Source: Romboutsia_C sp015668195 (GTDB taxonomy: Bacteria > Bacillota > Clostridia > Peptostreptococcales > Peptostreptococcaceae). From it: a stretch of DNA of 64,000 nt. Below the pieces are notes generated by a model. That model was not told the DNA's origin. It did not search any database and was given only the letters and a program-made list of their open reading frames with translations. The translations under genes and the position numbers were made by a program. The DNA lies in the NCBI RefSeq assembly GCF_015668195.1, contig NZ_JADPFC010000001.1, positions 744,001 to 808,000 on the forward strand. Direction: 5' to 3'. This document shows positions 36,084 through 44,650 of this stretch, piece after piece; the stretch's first letter is position 1; each line of letters begins with the position of its first letter.

Positions 36084-36896
36084 TTAGCTATTGTTTACAT
36101 ATTGATTAAAGTAATTATATAAATCTATTTCCTTTTTAAATAGAGGCAAATTCATATTCTTATGAACTTTTACAAGCCAAGGAATATTTAATCCTACTTT
36201 TTCAATAGTTTCAGCTTCTTTAAAAACTTCCATACAATTACCTTCAATAACAATACTACCTTTATTTAAAACATATATATAATCACAAATCTCATATATT
36301 AAATCCATATCATGACTTGAAATAACTACTTTAATTCCCTTATCGCATAAATTTTTTAAAATATTTACTATAGCTTTTGTGCTTTTAGGGTCAAGTCCTG
36401 CTGTTGGTTCATCTAAAAGAACCACTTTATTTTCCATAGCTATAACAGAAGCTATAGCTACTCTTTTTTTCTGACCATAACTTAAAAAGTGTACTGGTTT
36501 ATCTATTAGATCTAAAGCATTGACTAATTTTAATGCATTTTTTACTTTTTCCTTTATTCTATCTTCGGGTACACCTATATTTCTTAGTGAAAAAGCAACA
36601 TCATCATATACTCTTGAATAAAATATTTGCTTATCTGGATCTTGAAATACTATACCTACTTCTTTTCTTAAATTGTACAAATCTTTCTTTTTATAAGAAA
36701 GCTCTTTATTATTATAAAATATATTTCCTTCAGAAGGCTTTAATATACCTACTAGATTCATAAACAAAGTAGACTTACCAGAACCATTAGCTCCAATTAT
36801 CCCGATCATATTTCCTTTTGAAAAATCTAGACTTATATTGTTTATTGCTTTATTTTCTTTTTCATATTTGTATGTTAAATTATTTACCTTAAACAT
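36084..36896 (-). CDS. cbiO: Cobalt ECF transporter ATPase
   Basis: ATP-binding subunit of the CbiMNQO cobalt importer; 270 aa. Seen: Walker A GANGSGKST (about 36-44), Q-loop VFQDPDKQIFY, signature LSYGQKKRVAIA, Walker B VVLLDEPTAGLD and the switch His in VVISSHDMD. It is the last gene of the minus-strand cbiMNQO unit, nine bases after cbiQ, and ends at the shared terminator. Confidence 0.95.
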   Translation of the reverse strand: MFKVNNLTYKYEKENKAINNISLDFSKGNMIGIIGANGSGKSTLFMNLVGILKPSEGNIFYNNKELSYKKKDLYNLRKEVGIVFQDPDKQIFYSRVYDDVAFSLRNIGVPEDRIKEKVKNALKLVNALDLIDKPVHFLSYGQKKRVAIASVIAMENKVVLLDEPTAGLDPKSTKAIVNILKNLCDKGIKVVISSHDMDLIYEICDYIYVLNKGSIVIEGNCMEVFKEAETIEKVGLNIPWLVKVHKNMNLPLFKKEIDLYNYFNQYVNNS

Positions 36897-36905
36897 GATA
36901 TTCTC

Positions 36906-37586
36906 CTATATATGAAATTTCCCATCATACAACTTCATATCTAAGGTTATACTCATATCTTCATATTTTCTCATCATTCTAAAGAATAAGATTTTTATAA
37001 GTAGAGCAGTTGAGTTATAAGAATTTTTTAGATTTATATAACCAAATCTTAATTCTTGAGATTTATAAATATCCTTTATTTCTTCTAAAAATATGAATAT
37101 GAATCTATATGTCAAAACCATAAGTTCTACTAATGTATCTGGGATATGTAATTTTTTTAATATAATTATTAATTGATTAAATGGTGTAGTAAGTATTAAA
37201 AAATAAATAGATATAACTGAACTTATAGCCCTTAGTAATATATATAGAGAGCTTTCAATTGAAAATAAAGTTATTCCTATATATAAGTTAAAAACTTTGA
37301 TATTAAATATAAAGCTTTGATTTTCTAAGGATATATTAATCATATTAAGTATAGTTCCTATAATTAAAAAATATATAGGTATCTTTAAACATTTTATATA
37401 TAGTTTAATATTAACTTTTGCTAGAAAAATGATTAAAATACTTACTATCAACATTATCAACAAATGGAGTATTACATTGTTTGTAATTACAGAAAGAGTT
37501 AAAGCTATAAAGCTAATAATTAATTTAACCATAGGATTAGTATTTCTTAAAGCATTTGTATATGCACACTTGTCAATTTCAAGCAT
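36906..37586 (-). CDS. cbiQ: Cobalt ECF transporter transmembrane subunit
   Basis: T-component coupling CbiO to the CbiMN substrate module. 226 aa, about five hydrophobic helices, and the family's cytoplasmic coupling motifs with Ala-Arg-Gly-like sequence (here SQELRFGYI and RMMRKYEDMSITLDMKLYDG). It abuts cbiN (stop at 37587) with no spacer, so coupled translation is likely. Confidence 0.9.
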   Translation of the reverse strand: MLEIDKCAYTNALRNTNPMVKLIISFIALTLSVITNNVILHLLIMLIVSILIIFLAKVNIKLYIKCLKIPIYFLIIGTILNMINISLENQSFIFNIKVFNLYIGITLFSIESSLYILLRAISSVISIYFLILTTPFNQLIIILKKLHIPDTLVELMVLTYRFIFIFLEEIKDIYKSQELRFGYINLKNSYNSTALLIKILFFRMMRKYEDMSITLDMKLYDGKFHI

Positions 37587-37886
37587 TTATTTTTTTTCAC
37601 CTTTTTTTCTTCCTAGATAGTAGCCTATAAATCCAGCTCCTATAGCTGCTTGTGTAGAGAATAGTAAGCTCTCTATTTCTCCACTAGGTGGCTCGTATAA
37701 GCTACTAAACCAAGGTTTATAATCCGGATTTATCTCTGTTATTAGGCCCTCTGCCTCTCCATCAGCACCACCATATTCAGCTGATGAATTTAATAATAAA
37801 GGAGTTATTATAAGTATTATGGTTAAAGCTAATAATATTAAATTTTTATTTCTAAGTTTGTTTTTAGTTTTAGAATTTGTACTCAT
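37587..37886 (-). CDS. cbiN: Cobalt transport protein CbiN
   Basis: Small two-helix subunit needed for cobalt uptake with CbiM. 99 aa. Seen: a first helix LILLALTIILIITPLLL, the loop GGADGEAEGLITEINPDYKPW with the typical P-W, and LFSTQAAIGAGFIGYYLG. I place the start at 37886, with AAGGAGTTGAAATTA upstream; an in-frame ATG at 37907 is possible. It overlaps the cbiM end. Confidence 0.93.
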   Translation of the reverse strand: MSTNSKTKNKLRNKNLILLALTIILIITPLLLNSSAEYGGADGEAEGLITEINPDYKPWFSSLYEPPSGEIESLLFSTQAAIGAGFIGYYLGRKKGEKK

Positions 37887-38598
37887 TAATTTCAACTCCT
37901 TCTTCATTTTGTGTTATTAAGTTATATACTAAAGTAGTTAATAATCCTTCTGCTATAGCTATTGGTATTTGAGTCGTGAAAAATACTCCTAAAAACTTAA
38001 CTAAAGACATCATAACTCCTCCACTAGGGTCAGGGAAGGCTAGTGCCAATTGAGTTGCTGTTATTGTATATGTAGCCAAATCGCCTAAGGCTGCTGCTAA
38101 AAATACACTCATACCAATACTTACATTTCTTTTTCTGCAAAATTTAAATATTAAATAGGATACTATTGGTCCAACTATTGCCATTGAAAATGCATTAGCA
38201 CCTAAAGTAGTTAATCCTCCATGTGCAAGTAATAATGCTTGGAATAATAAAGCTATTGTTCCTATTACTGCCATAACAGCTGGTCCAAATAATATTGCAC
38301 CAAGTCCTACTCCTGTAGGATGTGAACAACTACCTGTTAAAGACGGTATTTTTAGTGCTGATAACACAAATACAAAAGCCCCTGCTAAGGCTAATAAAAC
38401 CTTCTTTTTAGGATCTTGTTTTACTATGGTATTAATAGATTTTAACCCATATATGAAAAATGGAATAAATACTATTGTCCAAAGTATAGACCATTTTGCG
38501 GGTAAATAACCCTCCATAATATGCATAGCACTAGCACTTACTGGGTTTAAAATGATAAGTAGCACACCTGCTACTAACGATAGTGGTAAAAAATTCAT
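37870..38598 (-). CDS. cbiM: Cobalt ECF transporter substrate-capture protein CbiM
   Basis: Membrane S-component that binds Co2+. 242 aa with an N-terminal signal-like helix and then MHIMEGYLPAKW, the conserved metal-binding N-terminal motif after cleavage (M-H-I-M-x-G-x-L). Further family segments are SCSHPTGVGLGAILFGP and LLLAHGGLTTLGANAFSM. It heads the cobalamin-riboswitch-controlled operon and is followed by cbiN, cbiQ and cbiO in the usual order. Confidence 0.96.
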   Translation of the reverse strand: MNFLPLSLVAGVLLIILNPVSASAMHIMEGYLPAKWSILWTIVFIPFFIYGLKSINTIVKQDPKKKVLLALAGAFVFVLSALKIPSLTGSCSHPTGVGLGAILFGPAVMAVIGTIALLFQALLLAHGGLTTLGANAFSMAIVGPIVSYLIFKFCRKRNVSIGMSVFLAAALGDLATYTITATQLALAFPDPSGGVMMSLVKFLGVFFTTQIPIAIAEGLLTTLVYNLITQNEEGVEINEYKF

Positions 38599-38819
38599 CT
38601 TTATACCTCACTTTCAAAGTTTATTAAATTTTTATGTGACAAATTAAGATAAGTATATAATGGGTAAAGACGAAATTTGATTTGTTTTAACTTGGTGTTT
38701 AAAATTCATATTATTCATAATTTAAAATTAGATCAATTGATTAGATATATAGTTAAGACACTTAAAATTAAGTGATTTAAAACTACATATTTAAAATTAA
38801 ATAGAGTTCATTACGAATT

Positions 38820-38848
38820 AAAAAATCCTAATCATTGGATTAGGATTA
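38820..38848 (-). terminator. Leader terminator of the cbi operon
   Basis: On the minus strand AATCCTAATC pairs with GATTAGGATT around CAAT and runs into TTTTTT. It lies between the cobalamin aptamer and cbiM, so it is probably the expression platform. Confidence 0.8.
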
Positions 38849-38940
38849 AAATAACTTTTTAATTAATACCTATGTTTATTAAAAATAAGGTATTATTTTT
38901 TATTATTTTCCTTCACCCCGAAGAATATAATTTGAGTATT

Positions 38941-39069
38941 ATAGGCAGGTCTCCTGGCTTAGCTTCATCTTACTACTTTCCCTTCCCGTAAAAAATTACA
39001 GTGGTTTTTGAAAGTTTCATCAGCTTTACAGTAGCGGGGGCTGCAGAGGAATTTAACCTCTTTCCCTAT
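38941..39069 (-). promoter_or_regulatory. Cobalamin (adenosylcobalamin) riboswitch
   Basis: Read on the minus strand: AGGGAAAGAGG at the 5' end, the B12-box region GCAGCCCCCGCTACTGT, the internal CTGATGAAAC, GGGAAGGG, and the 3' closing GCCAGGAGACCTGCC. These are the conserved elements of the cobalamin riboswitch. It precedes cbiM by about 340 bp with an intrinsic terminator in between, consistent with transcriptional repression of cobalt uptake when cobalamin is present. Confidence 0.95.
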
Positions 39070-39230
39070 TAATTTTATAAAAAAACCTAAAATACAAATT
39101 TTTAATTTATCACATGTTTATATAATACTACAACTTTTATTATATTCCTCTATTTTTTTCAAAAAAAATTAAAAATTTTAATTAAACCTTAAAACATCTA
39201 GATTAAAAAATAATATTTATTCAAAATTTA

Positions 39231-39290
39231 TTGACTAAGTATAAACTAACTGTATAATATGTATATATACAGTATATACATATTATACAG
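39231..39290 (+). promoter_or_regulatory. Promoter and palindromic operator of the first GntR/ABC locus
   Basis: -35 TTGACT (39231-39236), 16-bp spacer, -10 TATAAT (39253-39258). The -10 lies in a perfect 18-bp inverted repeat, CTGTATAATATGTATATA (39250-39267) and its complement (39273-39290), spaced by TACAG. Binding by the adjacent GntR protein would block the promoter (autoregulation, inferred). Confidence 0.75.
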
Positions 39291-39302
39291 AAAGGAGATA
39301 AA

Positions 39303-39677
39303 ATGAACATAATAATTTCAAATACTTCTGACCTACCTATATATATGCAAATAGTAAATCATATAAAGAAAAACATATTAAATGGTACTTTAGAAGAAGG
39401 AAAAGCTCTACCATCCATAAGAGCATTAGCTAAAGATTTAGGGATAAGTTTTATAACTACTAAAAGAGCTTATGAAGAATTAGAAAAACTAGGGCTTATA
39501 AACACCGTACCAGGTAAAGGATGTTATGTATCTTCTTTTAATAAAGAACTAGTGTATGAAGCTAAAATAAGAGAAATAGAAGAAAAATTAGAAGAATCTA
39601 TAAATCTATCTAAAATGATGGGTTTATCAAAAAGTGAATTAATAGAAATATTAGAGAGTCTATACGAGGGGGAGTAA
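39303..39677 (+). CDS. GntR-family regulator, YtrA subfamily
   Basis: 124-aa repressor: a winged helix at 1-75 (IYMQIVNHIKKNILNGTLEE, then LPSIRALAKDLGISFITTKR, YEELEKLGLINTVPGKGCYV) and a short C-terminal dimerisation helix, as in YtrA proteins that control ABC transporters. It starts 12 bases after the operator palindrome, with GAAAGGAGATAAA as its ribosome site, and is followed one base later by the ABC ATPase, the classic YtrA arrangement. Confidence 0.93.
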   Translation: MNIIISNTSDLPIYMQIVNHIKKNILNGTLEEGKALPSIRALAKDLGISFITTKRAYEELEKLGLINTVPGKGCYVSSFNKELVYEAKIREIEEKLEESINLSKMMGLSKSELIEILESLYEGE

Positions 39678-39678
39678 T

Positions 39679-40506
39679 ATGTTAAGACTAGAAAAGGTGA
39701 GTAAAGACTTTGGTAAATTTAAGCTAGAAGATATATCTTTTGAATTAAAAAAGGGATATATTATGGGGCTTATGGGTCACAATGGTAGTGGAAAAACTAC
39801 TATTATAAAACTAATAATGAATTTACTAAATGTGGATAGTGGAAATATATATTATATGGGAGAAGATATAAGAAAAAACTTAAAAAAATTTAAAGAAGAA
39901 GTAGGATTTGTATATGATGAATTATATTTTTATGAACATCTTAAGGTTAAAGATTTTAAAAATATAGTTAAAAGTTTCTATAAAAACTTTGATAATAATA
40001 AATTTAATAATTACTTAGAGAAATTTAATATAGATAAAAACACTAAAATAAGAAACTTATCAAAAGGGCAAAGTATAAAGCTAATGCTAGCAAATGCGCT
40101 AAGTCATAATGCTAAGTTATTAGTGCTTGATGAGCCAAGTAGTGGGCTTGATCCAATATTTAGAAAAGAAATGATAAATATAATTCAAGAAGAATTAGAA
40201 AGTGGAGATAAATGTGCTATATTTTCAACACATATATTAACTGATTTAGAACAATGTGCAGATTATATAACACTTATAAAAAATGGGAAATTAGTATTAA
40301 GCGAAAGTAGTGAATATATAAAAGAAAATTACAAGGTAATAAAGGGAAGTAAAAAAGAATTAGATGATAGTAATATAGATTTTATAAAAAGAGAAGATAA
40401 TAATTATTATAGTCAAGGCCTATTTATAGAAAATGGATATGATATGACAAACAATATAAGTATAGCAACGATAGAAGATATTATATATTTTATGGGGAGA
40501 GATTAA
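39679..40506 (+). CDS. ABC transporter ATP-binding protein
   Basis: 275 aa. Walker A GHNGSGKTT (about 34-42), signature LSKGQSIKL, Walker B LLVLDEPSSGLD, switch His in IFSTHILTD. The final 60 residues are unlike a second domain. It pairs with the membrane protein encoded one base downstream and resembles the YtrB/BcrA exporters of antibiotics or peptides. Confidence 0.92.
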   Translation: MLRLEKVSKDFGKFKLEDISFELKKGYIMGLMGHNGSGKTTIIKLIMNLLNVDSGNIYYMGEDIRKNLKKFKEEVGFVYDELYFYEHLKVKDFKNIVKSFYKNFDNNKFNNYLEKFNIDKNTKIRNLSKGQSIKLMLANALSHNAKLLVLDEPSSGLDPIFRKEMINIIQEELESGDKCAIFSTHILTDLEQCADYITLIKNGKLVLSESSEYIKENYKVIKGSKKELDDSNIDFIKREDNNYYSQGLFIENGYDMTNNISIATIEDIIYFMGRD

Positions 40507-40507
40507 A

Positions 40508-41149
40508 ATGATTAACATTATAAAAAAAGATTTAAGGGCATGTTTTATGACAGATGCTAAAACTATTATAAAGTTAGTAGCAGGACTTTTTATATTTTCA
40601 TCTATATTAATGGGATTATCTAGTGTAGCTATACCATTGTTTTTAAGCTATATATTTATATTCAGAAGTTTTTACTTAGATGAAGCTAATAATTGTGAGT
40701 ACTTTTTTAATAGTATGCCAATAGATAAAGGAGATATAGTGTATAGTAAGTATATAGTATCTACATTAATTATAGTATTATCTATATTATTTACTTATTT
40801 TTATTCAAAAATATTAAAACATATATTTTATATAGATTTAATGTACACTCAAACAATGTTAAGTATTTTAAATATATTACTTATACTAGTATCTGTATCA
40901 TTTCCTATAATGTTTAAATATGGATACAAAAAATCTTATATACCTATAAATTTAGTAATGGGTATTATACTTGTATCTAGCTTATATATAACACTAAAGC
41001 CAAGAGCTGATATACATATAGAGGGACAAGAAAATTTAATTATAAGTGATCCTAAGTTACTTATTATAAGTGGCGTTTGTGTAGTTATTTATATAGTATC
41101 TATGTATATATCTACTAAAATATACAATAAAAAAGAAGTAGCACTTTAA
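40508..41149 (+). CDS. ABC-2-type membrane protein
   Basis: 213 aa with about six hydrophobic helices (e.g. 24-50, 85-105, 115-140, 148-165, 183-205). It shows the ABC-2 permease feature FNSMPIDKGDIVYSKYI after helix 2, as in the ABC2_membrane_5-like partners of YtrA/GntR loci. Most likely the export channel for the preceding ATPase; substrate unknown. Confidence 0.85.
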   Translation: MINIIKKDLRACFMTDAKTIIKLVAGLFIFSSILMGLSSVAIPLFLSYIFIFRSFYLDEANNCEYFFNSMPIDKGDIVYSKYIVSTLIIVLSILFTYFYSKILKHIFYIDLMYTQTMLSILNILLILVSVSFPIMFKYGYKKSYIPINLVMGIILVSSLYITLKPRADIHIEGQENLIISDPKLLIISGVCVVIYIVSMYISTKIYNKKEVAL

Positions 41150-41159
41150 GGGGGACAAT

Positions 41160-41702
41160 ATGAATAAAAAGTTTATAAAGGCAAGTACTATAGTATTAAT
41201 ACCTATAATACTTTTAATAGGATTTAGTGTATTTTATGTTAAGGATATAAATGATTACTCTTATGATGATGATTTTGAAGAAAGACTAAAAATAGAATTT
41301 AAAAATTATAAAGAAGATAAATATAGCCATATATTAACTATAAAGATAACTAATAACACAAAAGATATAGCTAGTCTGTATGATATGGAGCTTTCATTTG
41401 ATCATACAGAAGAATTTATGGAAAAATTTAATGGAGTAACTCCAAGTGATGTAAGAATTGTAGGTCGTGAAGAAGATTGGTTTGAAGAAGATCATAAGAT
41501 GGGTATAGAAGCAGGTGAAAGTGAAGATATAGTATTTAAGATACCAAAGGGACTTAGTTTAGATGAAAAGGTATTTAATATAAAAAATCCTATAATAAAC
41601 TACAATGTAAGTTTTTATAAATTTAGAACTTCACAAAATTCACTTATGATAGGAAGCGGAAGTGAAGGTGGAAGTAAAACTTTATTCTTAGAGGAGTATT
41701 AA
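41160..41702 (+). CDS. Membrane-anchored extracytoplasmic protein of the GntR/ABC operon
   Basis: 180 aa, family not recognised. One N-terminal membrane helix (about 8-26) followed by an acidic external domain with beta-sandwich character (HILTIKITNNTKDIASLYDM and EAGESEDIVFKIPKG). It lies ten bases after the permease gene with AAGGGGGACAAT upstream, so it belongs to the same transcript. A role as an accessory or immunity component of the transporter is inference. Confidence 0.75.
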   Translation: MNKKFIKASTIVLIPIILLIGFSVFYVKDINDYSYDDDFEERLKIEFKNYKEDKYSHILTIKITNNTKDIASLYDMELSFDHTEEFMEKFNGVTPSDVRIVGREEDWFEEDHKMGIEAGESEDIVFKIPKGLSLDEKVFNIKNPIINYNVSFYKFRTSQNSLMIGSGSEGGSKTLFLEEY

Positions 41703-41751
41703 AAAAAGAGTAGGTTATACTAATAAAAAGTATTTAAAAGGATGGTGTTTT

Positions 41752-41883
41752 ATGAATAACTTTTCTATGATGCTTATTGGTATTATACCTATGATTATAT
41801 GTTTGGTGTTATGGATAATGCTTATATATGCATTATTTTTAGGAATAAAAGCTTTAAAAATATACATAAATAAAAATATTTAA
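41752..41883 (+). CDS. Small single-helix membrane protein
   Basis: 43 codons from ATG to TAA, with AAAGGATGGTGTTTT upstream. The product is one long hydrophobic helix (MLIGIIPMIICLVLWIMLIY and onward) ending in a basic tail, KALKIYINKNI. It is the last gene of the GntR/ABC operon and the terminator begins in its stop codon, which supports it as a true gene. Probably an accessory subunit. Confidence 0.7.
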   Translation: MNNFSMMLIGIIPMIICLVLWIMLIYALFLGIKALKIYINKNI

Positions 41884-41914
41884 TAGCTACCTTTATTAGG
41901 TAGCTATTTTTTAC
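41882..41914 (+). terminator. Terminator of the GntR/ABC operon
   Basis: AATAGCTACCT / AGGTAGCTATT around TTATT, then TTTTA. Confidence 0.9.
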
Positions 41915-41948
41915 ATATATAAGCTTAATTAATTTATTTAATATAATT

Positions 41949-42845
41949 TTAAATAGTTTCTTTTTGAATATCTAATTTTTTAGTTTTTAATAAGCATATA
42001 ACACCTACTACTATAAAGAAGAATCCCCCAATAATACCAGTAGGAACGGGGCCTATAAACATATTAGGAGAAGGTACATTTAAAAATATAACACTAGCTG
42101 ATGCAAAACCATTTAAACTACCATGAGCAAATATAGCTGGGATACAGCTTTTGGTTTTTATAGCTATATAATTAAATATAGAACCAGTTGCTATACAAAA
42201 TAAAATCATAGCAAATATTCCTAAAAATGGAGCACCTATATATCCTGTACCGTAATTGTGTCCCATAGCTATCATAGGAGCATGCCATATACCCCAAATA
42301 ATACTACATATTAAACTAGATTTAAAATAACTATTATTTTCTGCTAATTTAGGTAGTAAATATCCTCTCCAACCTAACTCTTCACCAAGACAAGGAATAA
42401 AGTTTAATATAGGTGATAATAAAATACCGACAAATAATTGGATAATCATAGTAGATTTAAGCTCTGAGTCACTTGGAACTACTTGACCTAGTGATTGTAA
42501 CTGAAGCTTAAGATTTGATAAACCAGTATTCATACTTAAATCAAGATGAGATGGAAATATTATAAAGTATAAAACTGCACCTAGTATAATTAAAATTACA
42601 GGTGAGAAATATCCTATAAGGTAGTATTTTATATTTTTCTTAAAGTTTGGTTTTATCCAAATTTCTTTGAAACTAGATTTTGTGATTAGAGTTGTAATTA
42701 ATACAGACAAAGAAGGCATCATCATACAAAGTATTAAACCAATATATGCAAAAGATCCAATTAAGCCTCCTGTTTTAAATATTATAAATGTTATTGACCA
42801 AGTAAGTAGAAATGTTATTAACAAGAATATATTTACTTTTTTCAT
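41949..42845 (-). CDS. CPBP-family intramembrane glutamic protease (CAAX-like)
   Basis: 298-aa membrane protein with about eight helices. Seen: the family's EExxxR motif as EELGWRGYLLPKL (about 150-162), HAPM in GIWHAPMI with the second metal/catalytic His, and FAHGSLNG near the C-terminus. Roles in this family include bacteriocin self-immunity and prenylated-peptide processing; none is specified here. It is a single gene on the minus strand. Confidence 0.9.
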   Translation of the reverse strand: MKKVNIFLLITFLLTWSITFIIFKTGGLIGSFAYIGLILCMMMPSLSVLITTLITKSSFKEIWIKPNFKKNIKYYLIGYFSPVILIILGAVLYFIIFPSHLDLSMNTGLSNLKLQLQSLGQVVPSDSELKSTMIIQLFVGILLSPILNFIPCLGEELGWRGYLLPKLAENNSYFKSSLICSIIWGIWHAPMIAMGHNYGTGYIGAPFLGIFAMILFCIATGSIFNYIAIKTKSCIPAIFAHGSLNGFASASVIFLNVPSPNMFIGPVPTGIIGGFFFIVVGVICLLKTKKLDIQKETI

Positions 42846-42971
42846 TTAAAAAACCCCTTTATAATTATTATTTTATAAATTTTACTAGGTGATAATAGCA
42901 TATAAATTTTATTGTAGGTTAGATTAAGTTATGCTAATTTTATAAATTATTTTAGTGAACTGTTAATTATG

Positions 42972-43006
42972 ATAAGGCTTTAAGGATATATTATATCCTT
43001 AAAGCT
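42972..43006. terminator. Hairpin between the two minus-strand genes
   Basis: GGCTTTAAGGATATA and TATATCCTTAAAGCT flank a short loop, just beyond the DUF1648 gene end. On the minus strand it is followed by A/T-rich sequence. Confidence 0.7.
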
Positions 43007-43011
43007 ATTTA

Positions 43012-44106
43012 CTATAATGAAAGCAGTGCAATGAATATCATTATAAATGGAAATATAAAAAGTATTTTACCTTTTAAATGACCAATATTTATAGTCCATC
43101 CAGCACCAAATCTTTTGTAGACAAATAATGATGGGTCATTAGGATTATTGTAAAAAGTACCCCATATCCATAAATCATCTTCATCATCAATAGAATATAC
43201 AGCGTCCTTAGATTTAACTGGTGATTTATAGTATATATAAGTTAGGTATATAGATGATAGTATAATTAATATAGTACAAACTATCATTATAGCCTGATTT
43301 ATATCACCAGATTGAGCTATAGCTATTATCATATTTATAAATAAAATTTGAGTAAGGGCATTTAATATTAAAAATGCTATACCACTTTGATTTAAAAACC
43401 TAAGGTTTGCTTTTTTACTATTTTCAAAATCTTTGCTAGACAGCTTTGCACGAGATTTTAAAGAATAAACAGCAGAGATATATATTATAACTGATAAACC
43501 AACTTGCATACTTATCATTCCAAATACACTCATAAATGATTTTTTAGTAAAACCATCGGCCTTTCCATTAAATCCCCAGTGGATAGGAATTGTATCAGGA
43601 ATAGAGTTGTATTTAGTTAAAGTATAAATACCAACAATAAAAACTATAATTAGAGGTATAGTGTATAATATAGAGTATCTTTTTATGATTCTATCTTTTT
43701 CATTTAAAAAATCAGTATCTAATATAATATTAGTTCTTTCTAATTCTATATCATTAACAGTTGAGGCTAACTTTCTTTTTAAAGCCTTTACTTTGTTATA
43801 GACATCTATATATATGACAAATTCATATATAGCAAATCCTAGTATTGGAACTATAGAAGATCCCACATAGTTTTTAAGAACATATATCATAAATAAGCAA
43901 AGTATAACAGATACTATAAATCCAAGAGTCAATAAACTTTTAAACCTCTTATCTAATCTCTTAAATTCATCTTTAGTAAAATAATCACTATTTAGACTAA
44001 CTCCATAAAATTGTCTTTTACCACTTAAAGCTTGTGTAAAATAAGTAAGTACATATACTAACGCTAAAATAGGTAAATTAATAATTAAAGCCAAAGTATT
44101 ATTCAT
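43012..44106 (-). CDS. DUF1648-containing membrane protein (SdpI-like immunity/signalling family)
   Basis: 364 aa with seven to eight helices. Seen: the DUF1648 signature IPDTIPIHWGFNGKADGFTK at about 170-190, preceded by a helix, and a C-terminal DEDDLWIWGTFYNNPNDPSL followed by FGAGWTINIG, the DUF5808-like end seen in many Firmicute DUF1648 proteins. Such genes are usually paired with a YtrA-type GntR regulator, as here: it overlaps the GntR gene by eight bases. In Bacillus, SdpI of this superfamily confers toxin immunity; the role here is inference. Confidence 0.85.
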   Translation of the reverse strand: MNNTLALIINLPILALVYVLTYFTQALSGKRQFYGVSLNSDYFTKDEFKRLDKRFKSLLTLGFIVSVILCLFMIYVLKNYVGSSIVPILGFAIYEFVIYIDVYNKVKALKRKLASTVNDIELERTNIILDTDFLNEKDRIIKRYSILYTIPLIIVFIVGIYTLTKYNSIPDTIPIHWGFNGKADGFTKKSFMSVFGMISMQVGLSVIIYISAVYSLKSRAKLSSKDFENSKKANLRFLNQSGIAFLILNALTQILFINMIIAIAQSGDINQAIMIVCTILIILSSIYLTYIYYKSPVKSKDAVYSIDDEDDLWIWGTFYNNPNDPSLFVYKRFGAGWTINIGHLKGKILFIFPFIMIFIALLSL

Positions 44107-44488
44107 AGTCTTTCACCTCATATTTATCAAATAATTTGATACTATACTCTAAAAATTCCTCACGAGAGATACCTAAAAGATAACTTTGAGCTACTAATAA
44201 ATCTAAATTTGATTTTATATTATTGTAATTAGCATCATTTTTCTGTAGAGGAAGGGAATTTACAACAGCTCCTTTTCTTCTATCTATATTTATGTAACCC
44301 TCATCCTTTAGTAAATTATATGCTTTATTTACTGTGTGTAGATTAACTCCAATTTCACTAGCCATATTTCTGACAGATGGAAGTGATTCATTTATTTTTA
44401 AATCACCACTAGCAATTGATTTTATTATTTGTTCCCTTATTTGGGTATATATAGGAACCTCGCTATTAAAATCTAAATCTAAAAGCAT
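44099..44488 (-). CDS. GntR-family regulator, YtrA subfamily (second copy)
   Basis: 129 aa with a winged helix (EVPIYTQIREQIIKSIASGD, LPSVRNMASEIGVNLHTVNK, DEGYINIDRRKGAVV) and a short C-terminal tail. Paralogous to the regulator at 39303. TTAGGAGGTGCAAT precedes the ATG on the minus strand. Expected to repress itself and the DUF1648 gene through the palindrome at 44514. Confidence 0.92.
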   Translation of the reverse strand: MLLDLDFNSEVPIYTQIREQIIKSIASGDLKINESLPSVRNMASEIGVNLHTVNKAYNLLKDEGYINIDRRKGAVVNSLPLQKNDANYNNIKSNLDLLVAQSYLLGISREEFLEYSIKLFDKYEVKDYE

Positions 44489-44513
44489 ATTGCACCTCCT
44501 AATCTATAAATTC

Positions 44514-44542
44514 TATCTGTTATATATATTATATAACAGATA
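44514..44542 (-). promoter_or_regulatory. Palindromic operator of the second GntR locus
   Basis: TATCTGTTATATA and its exact complement TATATAACAGATA are spaced by 3 bp, 26 bp upstream of the GntR start. It shares the CTGT half-site ends with the palindrome at 39250-39290. Confidence 0.7.
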
Positions 44543-44650
44543 TGTAAAATGTTACAACTAAAATAAATTTATTTAATACAATTTATTAAAAAAGTTTAAG
44601 AGATTTTAAAAATATTAGACGTAGTATATAGTATATAGGGGAGGATATAT

